From NCBI GenBank assembly GCA_041395385.1, contig JAWLAN010000009.1, forward strand, positions 1 through 64,000: a DNA stretch of 64,000 bases. The letters run 5' to 3'. The number at the start of each line of letters is the position of its first letter. The first letter of the stretch is position 1. A program made the position numbers and the translations under genes. A model generated the notes under the pieces. It made no database searches. It saw only the letters and a program-made list of their open reading frames with translations, and was not told where the DNA came from. Source of the stretch: JAJVHZ01 sp041395385 (GTDB lineage: Bacteria; Pseudomonadota; Gammaproteobacteria; JAJPIJ01). Shown one piece after another: positions 36,760 through 45,894 of the stretch.

Positions 36760-37874
36760 CATCCCGGATTCCGTACACAAAGCCGTCCATCACAGAACTC
36801 GAAGTGGACTACGCGACGGATGCTGCCCGCAGCGGCTGGGGAGACCGCTGCTATGAATACATTTCGCGCTTTGAGGCTTCATTCTCCTCTCACCTTGGCG
36901 TAAAGCATGCCATTGCCACGTCAAGCTGCACGGGGGCTCTGCACATGGGCCTGTCAGCGTTGGGAATTGGACCGGGTGATGAGGTAATTCTCGCCGACAC
37001 GAACTGGATCGCCTCGGCAGTGCCCATTCGCTACCTTGGCGCAACGCCGGTGTTTGTCGATATTCTGCCGGACACATGGTGCATCGACCCAGCACGCGCG
37101 GCGGCTGCCATTACGCCGCGTACCAAGGCGATAATCGCAGTCCATCTCTACGGCAATCTTTGCGACATGGGCAGTCTGCTCGCCATAGGACGAGCACATG
37201 ACATTCCTGTAGTCGAAGATGCCGCGGAAGCGATCGGGTCCCAATATCACGGCAGACGCGCGGGGAGCATGGGGGCGTTCGGAGTCTTCTCTTTTCATGG
37301 GACAAAGACTCTCACTACCGGCGAAGGGGGTATGTTCGTAACCAACGATGACAATCTCTTCGAGCGTGTACTGACGCTATCCAATCATGGGCGCCGCCGA
37401 GGTCAGACAAAGCAGTTCTGGCCCGACGTGATTGGATTCAAGTACAAGATGTCAAATGTGCAGGCAGCCATCGGATGCGCGCAGATGTCGCGCATCGAGG
37501 AGCTTGTGGCCCGGAAGCGGTCAATCATGCGGTACTATCGCGAGCGCGTTGCCACGTTCGCGGGGGTATCACTGAATGCCGAGCCGGATGGGACAATCCT
37601 TGGGGCCTGGATGCCAACAGTTGTCTTCGGCAAGGAAACCCGCGTCGGACGAGAGCAATTGCTCGCGGCGTTCGCGGCCGAAAACATCGATGCCCGGGTT
37701 TTCTTCTACCCCCTTTCTGGGCTGCCGATGTTCGAGAAACGCCCGGATAACGTCCATGCCTGGGATATTCCAAGCCGCGCAATCAATCTTCCCAGCTTCA
37801 ATGACATTACGGATACGGAAATGGATCGGGTTGTGGCGGTAATCGCCGCACAAATTCACCAAGCGAGACGTTAA
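36756..37874 (+). CDS. DegT/DnrJ/EryC1-family PLP aminotransferase
   Basis: A 372-residue sugar aminotransferase. The PLP-Lys is in FSFHGTKTLTTGEGG (K184); the PLP pyridine-binding Asp is in VVEDAAEAIG (D155). It has the fold motifs TSSCTGALHMGLSALGIGPGDEV and HLYGNLCDM. Such enzymes aminate a 4- (or 3-) keto nucleotide sugar. Placed after rfbF, rfbG, the epimerase and C-methyltransferase, it probably converts the branched CDP-4-keto sugar to a 4-amino sugar; this is inference. It starts 4 bp inside the methyltransferase gene. Confidence 0.9.
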   Translation: MTSRIPYTKPSITELEVDYATDAARSGWGDRCYEYISRFEASFSSHLGVKHAIATSSCTGALHMGLSALGIGPGDEVILADTNWIASAVPIRYLGATPVFVDILPDTWCIDPARAAAAITPRTKAIIAVHLYGNLCDMGSLLAIGRAHDIPVVEDAAEAIGSQYHGRRAGSMGAFGVFSFHGTKTLTTGEGGMFVTNDDNLFERVLTLSNHGRRRGQTKQFWPDVIGFKYKMSNVQAAIGCAQMSRIEELVARKRSIMRYYRERVATFAGVSLNAEPDGTILGAWMPTVVFGKETRVGREQLLAAFAAENIDARVFFYPLSGLPMFEKRPDNVHAWDIPSRAINLPSFNDITDTEMDRVVAVIAAQIHQARR

Positions 37875-37988
37875 TGCACGTGCCAGGGCTGCGTGGTTAT
37901 GCACGCGTAACGCAGTACCGTGTGTCATGAATCGGAAAGCGAAGGCGGCATCTGACTGAGGCCGAAAGATACTCTTACGAGGAACCGC

Positions 37989-38747
37989 ATGACTATGATG
38001 AGCCCACCGTATAACTTCTCTGACGAGGTGTCGAGGAACATCGATGGGCTTGCCAAGCGTGGCGATCTGGCAAGACGGTCCGTCGAGTGGATAAAGGACA
38101 CGGCGCCGCACAAGTATTCGTACAACTTCACCTGGATGGGGCGCCCGATCATTCAATACCCACAGGATATCGTGGCGATGCAGGAGTTGATATGGTTGAT
38201 CAAGCCAGACTTGATCGTAGAGACGGGCATTGCGCACGGCGGGTCATTGGTATTCTCGGCTTCAATGCTCGAACTGAACGCTGCATGCGGCGGTCCGACG
38301 GATGCAGAAGTGTTGGGAATAGATATAGACATACGCGCCCATAACCGGGCGGCCATCGAGGCGCACCCCATGTCGAAGCGCATTTCGATGATTCAAGGCT
38401 CGAGCATCGAGCCTGCGATCATTGACGAAGTCCGCGCGCGAGCACAAGGGAAGCGAAACGTCCTCGTTTGTCTTGATAGCAATCATACGCACGATCATGT
38501 ACTTGCAGAGCTTGAGGGTTATGGGACGCTGACGTCAGTTGGGAGTTATTGCGTCGTGTTCGACACCATCGTGGACGATCTGCCGGCGGAACTGTTTCCG
38601 GACCGTCCGTGGGGCCCAGGGAACAACCCAAAAACTGCCGTAAGAGAGTTCCTGAAGACACATGCGGAATTTGAGATTGACAAACGCATTGATCACAAGT
38701 TGCTGATAAGCGTCGCGGTTGACGGCTACCTCAAACGTGTAAGGTGA
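37989..38747 (+). CDS. CmcI-type (cephalosporin hydroxylase family) methyltransferase
   Basis: A 252-residue PF04989 protein. The core is KPDLIVETGIAHGGSLVFSASML (SAM-binding glycine motif) and VLVCLDSNHTHDHVLAELEGY. The family includes CmcI and the rhamnosyl O-methyltransferases of glycolipid synthesis, so O-methylation of a sugar in the polysaccharide is the likely job; the name hydroxylase is historical. The ATG at 37989 follows GAGGAA; ATG codons at residues 3 and 4 are alternatives. It is followed by a transcription terminator at 38913. Confidence 0.8.
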   Translation: MTMMSPPYNFSDEVSRNIDGLAKRGDLARRSVEWIKDTAPHKYSYNFTWMGRPIIQYPQDIVAMQELIWLIKPDLIVETGIAHGGSLVFSASMLELNAACGGPTDAEVLGIDIDIRAHNRAAIEAHPMSKRISMIQGSSIEPAIIDEVRARAQGKRNVLVCLDSNHTHDHVLAELEGYGTLTSVGSYCVVFDTIVDDLPAELFPDRPWGPGNNPKTAVREFLKTHAEFEIDKRIDHKLLISVAVDGYLKRVR

Positions 38748-38912
38748 GCCGTTTCGGCGCGTGGGCCGGGAATCGGTCCGAACCCAAAGACGACTCCAGC
38801 CGGTGTCATTGCCCCACGATGTGGTTTGCGCGTAAGGGAGAGAGGGCGTGAGACGCGCCGTGAAGGTCGTGAGAGAGACAATCAGCCGGTAAGCGTAAAT
38901 CTCGCAGTTGCC

Positions 38913-38937
38913 GCCTTGATTCACTCAAGGCGTTTTT
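38913..38937 (+). terminator. intrinsic terminator after the methyltransferase gene
   Basis: A 7-bp stem GCCTTGA / TCAAGGC with a 5-base loop followed by GTTTTT. It closes the rfbF...CmcI transcription unit about 165 bp after its last stop and 94 bp before wzx. Confidence 0.8.
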
Positions 38938-39030
38938 AAGTGCACGTAGTACCCCTTGGGTCGTCGTGAGCAGTGATGCGGAGGCTGGGCCGATGGAGTC
39001 ATCGAGACAGACGAGTGTGGCGGGACTCGA

Positions 39031-40530
39031 GTGGCGCTGAAAAGCAACATAATTGCCAACTTCCTCGGTCAGGGCTGGTCCGCCCTGATGGCCCTTGCGT
39101 TTATTCCAATTTACATCCGGTACCTCGGGATGGATGCCTACGGTCTGATAGGGGTATTCGCGCTGCTCCAGGCATGGTTGGCCGTGCTGGATGCCGGGCT
39201 GACTCCAACCCTTTCTCGTGAGATGGCGCGCTATTCAGCCGGGGGACTGAGCAACGAGGAACTGCATGAGCTTGCACTGTCGGTGGAGCGGATCTTCATC
39301 ATCGTTGCGGTCGCAATTGCAGTAATTGCGATGGTCGCCGCTCCGTGGCTGTCGAGAGCCTGGCTGCGACCGGAGGAGCTTGACACGGCCACCGTGACCC
39401 AGGCGCTGGTCATCGCCGGATGGGTGATCGCGTTCCGGTGGATGGCCGGCCTGTACAAGGGCGCCATTAACGGCCTGCAGCAGCAAGTATGGCTGAATGT
39501 ATGTTCATCGGCTTTCGCGACGGCACGAGGTCTGGGAGCTGTGGGGGTATTGATTTGGGTCTCTCCGACGATCCAGGCCTTCTTCGTGTATCAAGGAATT
39601 GTCACGGCGGTGGAGGCGATGGTTCTCGCGATACAGATGCGGCGCTTTCTCCCACCCGTCCCAAGAGCAGTACGATTCAGCATGGCGCCGTTGCGCAGAG
39701 TATGGCGATTTGCCGGAGGGATGACCGCCATCACTGTGTTGGCAACGTTGCTTGCTCATGTCGACAAGCTGATGCTTTCGAACCTGCTGACCCTTTCGGA
39801 TTTTGGGTACTACATGCTGGCCAGCGCAGTAGCCGCGGCTGTTCATGCGCTTATCGGCCCGATATTCACCGCTACCTATCCCCGACTCGTTGAGCTCGTA
39901 GCGCAAGGTTCCGAGTCCACCGTTGCGGCTGCATACCATTACTTCGCCCAACTCCTGAGTGTAGTCGTGCTGCCGCCGGCCATGGTGATGGCAATGCTTC
40001 CGGAGCATCTACTTGTGTTGTGGACTGGCGATGCCAGTCTGGCCATAACGGTAGCTCCACTGCTTTCGCTGTTGGTAATTGGCTCAATGTTAAACGGAGT
40101 TATGCATATTCCATATGCCCTTCAACTTGCGCACGGGTGGACACAGTTTGCGGTGAGAATGAATATCATATCCGTGGCTCTGTTGGTGCCAGCCATCTAT
40201 ATTGGGGTATCACATTATGGTGCGATAGCGGCAGCAATGGCATGGATGATACTTAACGTTGGGTACGTTACAGTTGGAATGCCCTTCATGCATCGGCGCC
40301 TGCTTAAATCAGAACTGCATCGGTGGTATCTAAAGGATGTCGGCGGACCTCTGGTAGCGAGTTTTACTGTTGCGGGGCTGGCCCGCGTCCTTGCGCCTGC
40401 TCCATCGGTTAATGCCAGAGGTGAAAGTCTCCTCATGATGGTGATCATCGTCGGCGCCGCGTTATTGGCGGCTCTTGTCACAACCGAGCTTGGGCGACAG
40501 ACTCTACAAAGGACAGTTAGGCGGTGCTGA
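39031..40530 (+). CDS. wzx: Wzx-type polysaccharide (oligosaccharide) flippase
   Basis: 499 residues with about 12-14 membrane helices throughout and the MATE/Wzx start MALKSNIIANFLGQGWSALMALAFIPIYIRYLG, where DAYG and LQAWLAVLDAGLTPTL follow. It flips the lipid-linked repeat unit across the inner membrane. GTG start at 39031; the weak ribosome site (GGGACTCGA) leaves the start slightly uncertain. This is the only flippase in the window; no matching Wzy polymerase was found. Confidence 0.87.
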   Translation: MALKSNIIANFLGQGWSALMALAFIPIYIRYLGMDAYGLIGVFALLQAWLAVLDAGLTPTLSREMARYSAGGLSNEELHELALSVERIFIIVAVAIAVIAMVAAPWLSRAWLRPEELDTATVTQALVIAGWVIAFRWMAGLYKGAINGLQQQVWLNVCSSAFATARGLGAVGVLIWVSPTIQAFFVYQGIVTAVEAMVLAIQMRRFLPPVPRAVRFSMAPLRRVWRFAGGMTAITVLATLLAHVDKLMLSNLLTLSDFGYYMLASAVAAAVHALIGPIFTATYPRLVELVAQGSESTVAAAYHYFAQLLSVVVLPPAMVMAMLPEHLLVLWTGDASLAITVAPLLSLLVIGSMLNGVMHIPYALQLAHGWTQFAVRMNIISVALLVPAIYIGVSHYGAIAAAMAWMILNVGYVTVGMPFMHRRLLKSELHRWYLKDVGGPLVASFTVAGLARVLAPAPSVNARGESLLMMVIIVGAALLAALVTTELGRQTLQRTVRRC

Positions 40531-40680
40531 GCCAATGCCACGCCGCGATCCGTATCCTGGCGTCAACGAGAGCGCTGCCATCGCGCCGTTGCGCGATTAA
40601 TGGGGGGCGCGTATCCAGTTGCTGTCGCGGGCACTGGGTAGTGTGACGCTACATACAGAGGGCTACACGTCTATCGGCAG

Positions 40681-41601
40681 GTGCTGAATCGCGTCGACAT
40701 GGGTGGACACGCCGCATTGGTAACCATTGGTATCCCGACGTTCAATCGAGCGCGGTTGCTTGCGCGCGCGATCGATTCTGCCCTTGCGCAAAGTCACAAA
40801 GCCATTGAAGTCGTCATTTGTGACAATGCATCCACCGACGATACGGACGAGGTCTGCCGCGCCTACGTCGAGAAGGATGCGCGGGTCAAGTACTACAGAA
40901 ACCCCAAGAATATCGGCGGAACATCGAATTTCGCGGAGGTATTGCGCCACGCGTCGGGGGACTGTTTCATGTGGCTTGGTGACGATGACCGGATAGATAT
41001 GAATTACGTTGAGGAGTGCGTGCAGCATCTCGAGAGCGAGCCCGAGCTGGCATTGGTCGGCGGCGAGCCAATATATGAAAAGAGTGGGGCGATCGTAGGG
41101 AAGGGACAAATCGTCGATCTGGATGCCAAGGCGCCATGGGCAAGGGTGGTGTCATACTATGCGCGGGTATCGGACAACGGACTCTTCTACGGGGTTATGC
41201 GCACACGGGATATTCGCCGCGTGCGCATCGCGAACGTACTGGGAGGCGACTGGTGCGTGATAGCGGGCGTCGCCTTCCTCGGGAGGGTAAGAATGATTCC
41301 TGATGTGTTGATTCATAGAGAAATGGGAGGCGCAACTGCAAGCTTTAACAGCATATGCGCGAGTCTTGGTATATCGAGAGTCCACGCACTCCTTCCCTCG
41401 CTGTCGATCGGGCTCAACGCGTTCTGGGACGTCGCAGCTGCAAATCCGGTGTACGGCGCCAGAAGTATGTGTGAGCGAGTAGCGATGGCCGGGGTTGTGT
41501 TCCTGACAATTATCATGCGCGCTGCGTGGCGAAACGTGCGTGCGGTCCCGCGTATGGTGCGGAGGACTGTCGTGGGCAGGGGGCGGGAGCGTAAGGCTTG
41601 A
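40681..41601 (+). CDS. family 2 glycosyltransferase
   Basis: 306 residues from GTG 40681 (ATG 40699 is an alternative giving 300). GT-A motifs: TIGIPTFNRARLLARAIDSALAQ, EVVICDNASTDDTDEVC and FMWLGDDDRIDMNY (DxD region). The C-terminus ends in a basic amphipathic/hydrophobic segment. It likely adds one sugar of the repeat unit on the cytoplasmic side. The preceding 150 bp contains no gene. Confidence 0.82.
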   Translation: MLNRVDMGGHAALVTIGIPTFNRARLLARAIDSALAQSHKAIEVVICDNASTDDTDEVCRAYVEKDARVKYYRNPKNIGGTSNFAEVLRHASGDCFMWLGDDDRIDMNYVEECVQHLESEPELALVGGEPIYEKSGAIVGKGQIVDLDAKAPWARVVSYYARVSDNGLFYGVMRTRDIRRVRIANVLGGDWCVIAGVAFLGRVRMIPDVLIHREMGGATASFNSICASLGISRVHALLPSLSIGLNAFWDVAAANPVYGARSMCERVAMAGVVFLTIIMRAAWRNVRAVPRMVRRTVVGRGRERKA

Positions 41602-41715
41602 ATGCGGTGTCTGAGCAGCACTAAGAGACGGCGCGCAAATCCTGATGCAATGGAAGGGCGAATACTCGCCATGACCGCCGGAGTGAGGCGCAAGCGCATA
41701 CGAATGAGAGAATCC

Positions 41716-42366
41716 ATGGAAAAGATAATTATTTGGGGTGGCACGGGAAATCTGCGAGTCTTGTATGAGATGCTCGCGGACACGTTCCATATCGCGGGGT
41801 ACTTCGACAACAACGCCAACGTTGCGAAGAACTATCGCGGCATACCGTTACTGGGCAACCGACAAGCATTTCTCGAATGGGTATCCGGATTGACTGGGAC
41901 GGACAGACCGAACTTCATTGTCGGAATCGGCCCTGGACACGGCAATGACCGCCTGGCAATACACGATGAGCTGAAAGCTCACGGACTAAGGCCTATCACG
42001 GCCATCCACCGCACCGCTTTCGTTGCAGAGACGGCGGAAGTAGGCGAAGGCAGTCAGGTCTACGCCAATGCCGCAGTGTGTGCGGACGTACGGATTGGCC
42101 GCGCCTGCATCGTAAACACCAGTGCCTCAGTTGATCACGAATGCGTTGTCGAGCACGGTGCCACTGTGGGTCCAGGCGCTATCCTGGCGGGCCTGGTCGA
42201 GGTAGGACCGAACGCAGACATCTATGCCGGAGCGACAATTCTTCCACGCATTCGGGTAGGTGCCAGTGCCGTAGTGGGTGCCGGGGCCGTCGTTCTGGAG
42301 GATGTCCCCGACCATGCGGTGGTCGTTGGGAATCCGGCGCGAGTAATAAGAACGCGAGAAGGCTGA
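41716..42366 (+). CDS. PglD/NeuD-family acetyltransferase
   Basis: 216 residues: an N-terminal Rossmann-like sugar-binding part (KIIIWGGTGNLRVLYEML, HIAGYFDNN) and a left-handed beta-helix of hexapeptide repeats from about residue 105. The catalytic His is in SASVDHECVVEHGATVGPGA, and AcCoA-contact residues are in AVVGAGAVVLEDVP. PglD-type enzymes N-acetylate a UDP-4-amino-sugar. Here the substrate may be the amino sugar from the DegT aminotransferase; this is inference. ATG 41716 is chosen over several upstream in-frame codons because it starts the conserved domain. Confidence 0.85.
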   Translation: MEKIIIWGGTGNLRVLYEMLADTFHIAGYFDNNANVAKNYRGIPLLGNRQAFLEWVSGLTGTDRPNFIVGIGPGHGNDRLAIHDELKAHGLRPITAIHRTAFVAETAEVGEGSQVYANAAVCADVRIGRACIVNTSASVDHECVVEHGATVGPGAILAGLVEVGPNADIYAGATILPRIRVGASAVVGAGAVVLEDVPDHAVVVGNPARVIRTREG

Positions 42367-42426
42367 CCGCGCCGGCGGACGCATCCGAAAGCAATACCGC
42401 AGATCTATAGACATACGAGGCGTCGC

Positions 42427-43554
42427 GTGCGAGTCTGCTTTGACACACAGATTTTCGGGGTGCAAGAGTACGGCGGCATATCTCGTTACTTCGCGGGCAT
42501 CGCCAAGGAGATGCAGGGGATCGCCAATGTGGAGGCGCGCGTAATCGCACCCCTGCATATTAATGCCTATCTTGACCGCCTTCCGCGAGAGCTGGTTTAC
42601 GGGCGCAAGGTAACAAATTACAGGGCATTGTCACTGGGTCGCCGACTGGCAGGCGCAGTCGTCTGCGATATTTTACAGCGTCGGTTTGATCCGGACGTGG
42701 TGCACAAGACGTATTATCACGCATTGCCAGGGGTGCCGTCCCGGGCTGCGAATGTCATTACGGTCTACGACATGATTCAGGAGAAGTTTCCGCACGACTT
42801 TCCTCCAGGCAATCTCATGTCGAAGCTGAAACGAAGAGCGGTCATGAAAGCGGATCATGTCATCTGCATTTCCGAGCAGACGCGCCTGGATCTCCTTTCG
42901 CTGTACCGTATCCCGGCTGAACGCGTATCGGTGACGCTGCTGGGCTATGATTCACTTGCCGAGCAGCTGGGCGCCGAGACCGAGGCTGAGTTCAGATCGC
43001 GTGCCATCGGATGCGAGTCCCCTTATCTGCTGTATGTTGGCAGGCGCCAACATGGATACAAGAACTTTGACGGTTTGTTGCGTGCGTACCAAGCATCGCG
43101 CTGGTTACGTGCGACATTCCAAGTTGTTTGTTTCGGTGGCGGCCCATTTCGTGAGGACGAGTTGGCGCGACTAAAGGACATGGGGATTCTCGAGCGAGTG
43201 AGATACGTCGGCGGAGGCGATAGGACCTTGGCTAGCTGCTACCGGCATGCAGCGCTGTTTGTGTTCCCTTCATTCTACGAGGGATTTGGCATACCGCCAC
43301 TTGAAGCGATGTCAGTTGATTGCCCGGTCGCATGCAGCAACACGAGCTCAATCCCCGAGGTGGTAGGCGACGCGGGCGCGTACCTTGACCCATCTGATAT
43401 CGAGTCGATTAGGGAGACGCTGGAGCGGGTATTGGGATCGACGTCCGAGCGCGCCGAACTGGTGCGGCGCGGACGCATTCGCCGACGCGAGTTCTCGTGG
43501 CGCAAATGCGCTCTGGAAACTGTGAGTGTCTACAGGGGAATCACGACAGTATGA
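42427..43554 (+). CDS. family 4 glycosyltransferase
   Basis: 375 residues with a GT-B fold. N-terminal domain: FGVQEYGGISRYFAGIAKEM. C-terminal domain: YLLYVGRRQHGYKNFDGLLRAY and the E-x7-E motif PSFYEGFGIPPLEAMSVDCPVACSN. Cytoplasmic, probably adding mannose, rhamnose or a similar sugar to the lipid-linked repeat unit. GTG start at 42427. It overlaps the gmd-like gene by 4 bp (ATGA). Confidence 0.86.
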   Translation: MRVCFDTQIFGVQEYGGISRYFAGIAKEMQGIANVEARVIAPLHINAYLDRLPRELVYGRKVTNYRALSLGRRLAGAVVCDILQRRFDPDVVHKTYYHALPGVPSRAANVITVYDMIQEKFPHDFPPGNLMSKLKRRAVMKADHVICISEQTRLDLLSLYRIPAERVSVTLLGYDSLAEQLGAETEAEFRSRAIGCESPYLLYVGRRQHGYKNFDGLLRAYQASRWLRATFQVVCFGGGPFREDELARLKDMGILERVRYVGGGDRTLASCYRHAALFVFPSFYEGFGIPPLEAMSVDCPVACSNTSSIPEVVGDAGAYLDPSDIESIRETLERVLGSTSERAELVRRGRIRRREFSWRKCALETVSVYRGITTV

Positions 43555-44540
43555 GGGCATTGATTTGCGGCATTTCTGGCCAGGACGGAGCCTATCTGTC
43601 GCGATTCCTCCTGGCGAAGGGGTACGATGTTTGGGGTACATCGCGTGATGCGCAAATGGCGTCGTTCGAGAGGCTCGAACGACTCGGTATACGCTCGTCA
43701 GTGACACTTCGTTCGATGGCGCCCAATGATTTTCGAAGCGTCTTCACTGTACTCAACGATTGTGCGCCGGAGGTGTACTTCCTCGCCGGCCAGAGTTCGG
43801 TGGTGGGACTTTCGTTCGAACAGCCGGCTGAGACGCTCGAGAGCATATGCATCGGGACCCTGAATTTGATGGAAGCGATTCGCCTCATAAGGAGGCCGAT
43901 TCGCCTCTACCACGCGAGCTCCAGCGAGTGCTTTGGGGAGATGAGCGAACAGCCTGCCAACGAGGCGACACCGTTTGCACCGCGGAGCCCGTACGCGGTA
44001 GCCAAGGCCTCGGCACATTGGCTGGTCGCCAATTACAGGGAGGCGTATGGCTTGTTTGCGTGCAATGGCATCCTCTTCAATCACGAATCGCCGCTGCGGC
44101 CGCGGCGTTTCGTGACGAGAAAGATCGTGTCGGCAGCGTGCCAGATCGCCAAGGGCGCCTCCACGCGGCTCGAACTGGGCCGCCTAGATATTGTGCGCGA
44201 CTGGGGATGGGCGCCAGAGTATGTGGAGGCGATGTGGCGCATGTTACAGTGCGAACATCCACGTGACTATGTCATAGCAACCGGGGAGGCCAACACCCTG
44301 GAGGCCTTTGTCGAAGCGGTATTCGGTGCGGTGAATCTCGACTGGCGGCAGTATGTCGACATCGTGCCCAGCCTCTTGCGCCCTACCGATCTTACCTGGA
44401 GTCAAGGCGATCCTGGGCGAGCGCAACGTGAGTTGTTGTGGCGTCCCAGGCTTCGCATGCGCGATGTGGCGCGGGAGATGGTTAAGTTCGAGCTCGAGTA
44501 TCTAAATGGATCCTCCACTGCAGTGCCCCGGGGCGACTAA
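43551..44540 (+). CDS. gmd: GDP-mannose 4,6-dehydratase family protein
   Basis: A 329-residue extended SDR. The NAD motif is ALICGISGQDGAYLSRFLLAKGY, the active site SSSECFGE and YAVAKASAHW, and the GMD-specific substrate block NHESP...FVTRKI. The expected product is GDP-4-keto-6-deoxy-mannose. No rmd or fcl reductase gene is in the window, so the reductase must be elsewhere. Several GMD positions differ (LDIVRDWGW where the family has LDAxRDWGH), so the substrate could differ. The start ATG overlaps the upstream stop. Confidence 0.8.
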   Translation: MRALICGISGQDGAYLSRFLLAKGYDVWGTSRDAQMASFERLERLGIRSSVTLRSMAPNDFRSVFTVLNDCAPEVYFLAGQSSVVGLSFEQPAETLESICIGTLNLMEAIRLIRRPIRLYHASSSECFGEMSEQPANEATPFAPRSPYAVAKASAHWLVANYREAYGLFACNGILFNHESPLRPRRFVTRKIVSAACQIAKGASTRLELGRLDIVRDWGWAPEYVEAMWRMLQCEHPRDYVIATGEANTLEAFVEAVFGAVNLDWRQYVDIVPSLLRPTDLTWSQGDPGRAQRELLWRPRLRMRDVAREMVKFELEYLNGSSTAVPRGD

Positions 44541-44577
44541 GCGTGCATAGGCCGGGAAACGCTGTAGGAAGTTACGA

Positions 44578-44611
44578 GACGAATACCTGGGGTTGACGAA
44601 TACCTGGGGTT
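44578..44611. repeat. 17-bp tandem duplication
   Basis: Two exact head-to-tail copies of GACGAATACCTGGGGTT in the 254-bp gap between gmd and the next GT4 gene. The rest of the gap has no recognisable gene and no clear terminator. Confidence 0.9.
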
Positions 44612-44794
44612 ACCGTAAGCAAGCATTTGTCCGGGCAAGTGGTCTGCGCGGTTAATGTTGGTGCGATAAACGCTGGGCGACCGATACAGCGCGCCAAATG
44701 CGGCGGAGAAAAAGTTGGAGCGTCGGCGGCGTGATATGCGAGTGGTAAGGCTCATAGGGAGTCTGTGCGGGAGAGGCGAGATCACGCACACATA

Positions 44795-45865
44795 ATGAAG
44801 CTGCTATTTCTCTGCAAGCGACGGCCCATGGGACGCGATCTGGTGGATCGGCCTTATGGGCGCTTCTACTACCTGGCTCGGAATCTCGCCGAACGCGGAC
44901 ACGATGTCGTCCTTGCATTGCTGAGTTATCGCCGTGAAGCCCCCACGGACAATATCACGGGGAGGCTTCGGGTGTGCAGCGCGTCACTGGTCCCGATCGG
45001 CCGGAAGTCATACCTGCAATTGGTCAATGCGTTAATCCGGGAAGGAGTTCCTGATTGGATTATCGGGTGCTCCGATACCTACTATGGCATTTTGGCGGAC
45101 TATTACGGGCGACGGCACGGAACACGCACGCTTATAGATGCCTATGACAATTATGAAGGTTACATGCCGTGGTGCAGGCCTTTGCACCTGCTTTGGCGAC
45201 GGGCCCTACGAAAAGCAACTGCGATCAGCGCGGCTGGACCGGCCCTTCTTGACCACATGGGTGAGGGTGGTGCAGGGGGGCGCGGGCTCGTTCTGCCCAT
45301 GGCGGCGGATCCCGTTGGGTTCCAGCCGCTTGACCGTCAGCAGTGCCGCGCTGAATTGGGTTTGCCGTCCACGGAGACTCTGGTGGGGTACTCCGGTTCG
45401 ATTTCCTCCAGTCGAGGGATTGAAGTCCTGTTTAAGGCGATTGAGTACCTTGTGCAGAAACAGCCGGGTACGCGCCTCGTACTCAGCGGGCGCCTTCAAA
45501 AGCGGTTGTCGTTACCCTCGTCGGCGATATGGCTCGGGTATGTTCCGGACGCGAAGGTCCCGGTTCTTATTAACGCGATGGATGCAGTAGCGGTCGTCAA
45601 CAAACCGTCTGCTTTCGGTGACTACAGCTATCCCATCAAGCTCTATGAAGCGTTAAAGTGCGGCGTGCCGGCGGTAGCAACCCGTACGTGCGCGACCGAA
45701 TGGATCCTCGACGCGCACCGCGACCTGTTGGCTGAACCTGGTGATCCGCGTCACCTGGCGGAAAGACTTCAGCAGGCGACAAAGATGCCGCGAATAGACT
45801 ATGGCCCGCAACCGTCTTGGGAAGTGGCGGCAGCGGCACTGGAAACCTTTCTGCAATCGCACTGA
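44795..45865 (+). CDS. family 4 glycosyltransferase
   Basis: A 356-residue GT-B enzyme. It starts MKLLFLCKRRPMGRDLVDRPYGRFYYLA, the C-terminal domain has VGYSGSISSSRGIEVLFKAI, and the donor-site region is YPIKLYEALKCGVPAVAT. The DPRHLAERL end is typical of GT4. The ATG at 44795 is chosen; ten upstream codons have no conservation. It is the last gene of the polysaccharide cluster on the + strand and faces suhB. Confidence 0.82.
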   Translation: MKLLFLCKRRPMGRDLVDRPYGRFYYLARNLAERGHDVVLALLSYRREAPTDNITGRLRVCSASLVPIGRKSYLQLVNALIREGVPDWIIGCSDTYYGILADYYGRRHGTRTLIDAYDNYEGYMPWCRPLHLLWRRALRKATAISAAGPALLDHMGEGGAGGRGLVLPMAADPVGFQPLDRQQCRAELGLPSTETLVGYSGSISSSRGIEVLFKAIEYLVQKQPGTRLVLSGRLQKRLSLPSSAIWLGYVPDAKVPVLINAMDAVAVVNKPSAFGDYSYPIKLYEALKCGVPAVATRTCATEWILDAHRDLLAEPGDPRHLAERLQQATKMPRIDYGPQPSWEVAAAALETFLQSH

Positions 45866-45868
45866 CCA

Positions 45869-45894
45869 CAGACTTCGAACGTTAACGAAGTCTG
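45869..45894. terminator. inverted repeat between convergent GT4 gene and suhB
   Basis: Perfect 9-bp stem CAGACTTCG / CGAAGTCTG with an 8-base loop. It spans the suhB stop codon and begins 3 bp after the GT4 stop. There is no T-tract, so it is at best a weak bidirectional terminator. Confidence 0.45.
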
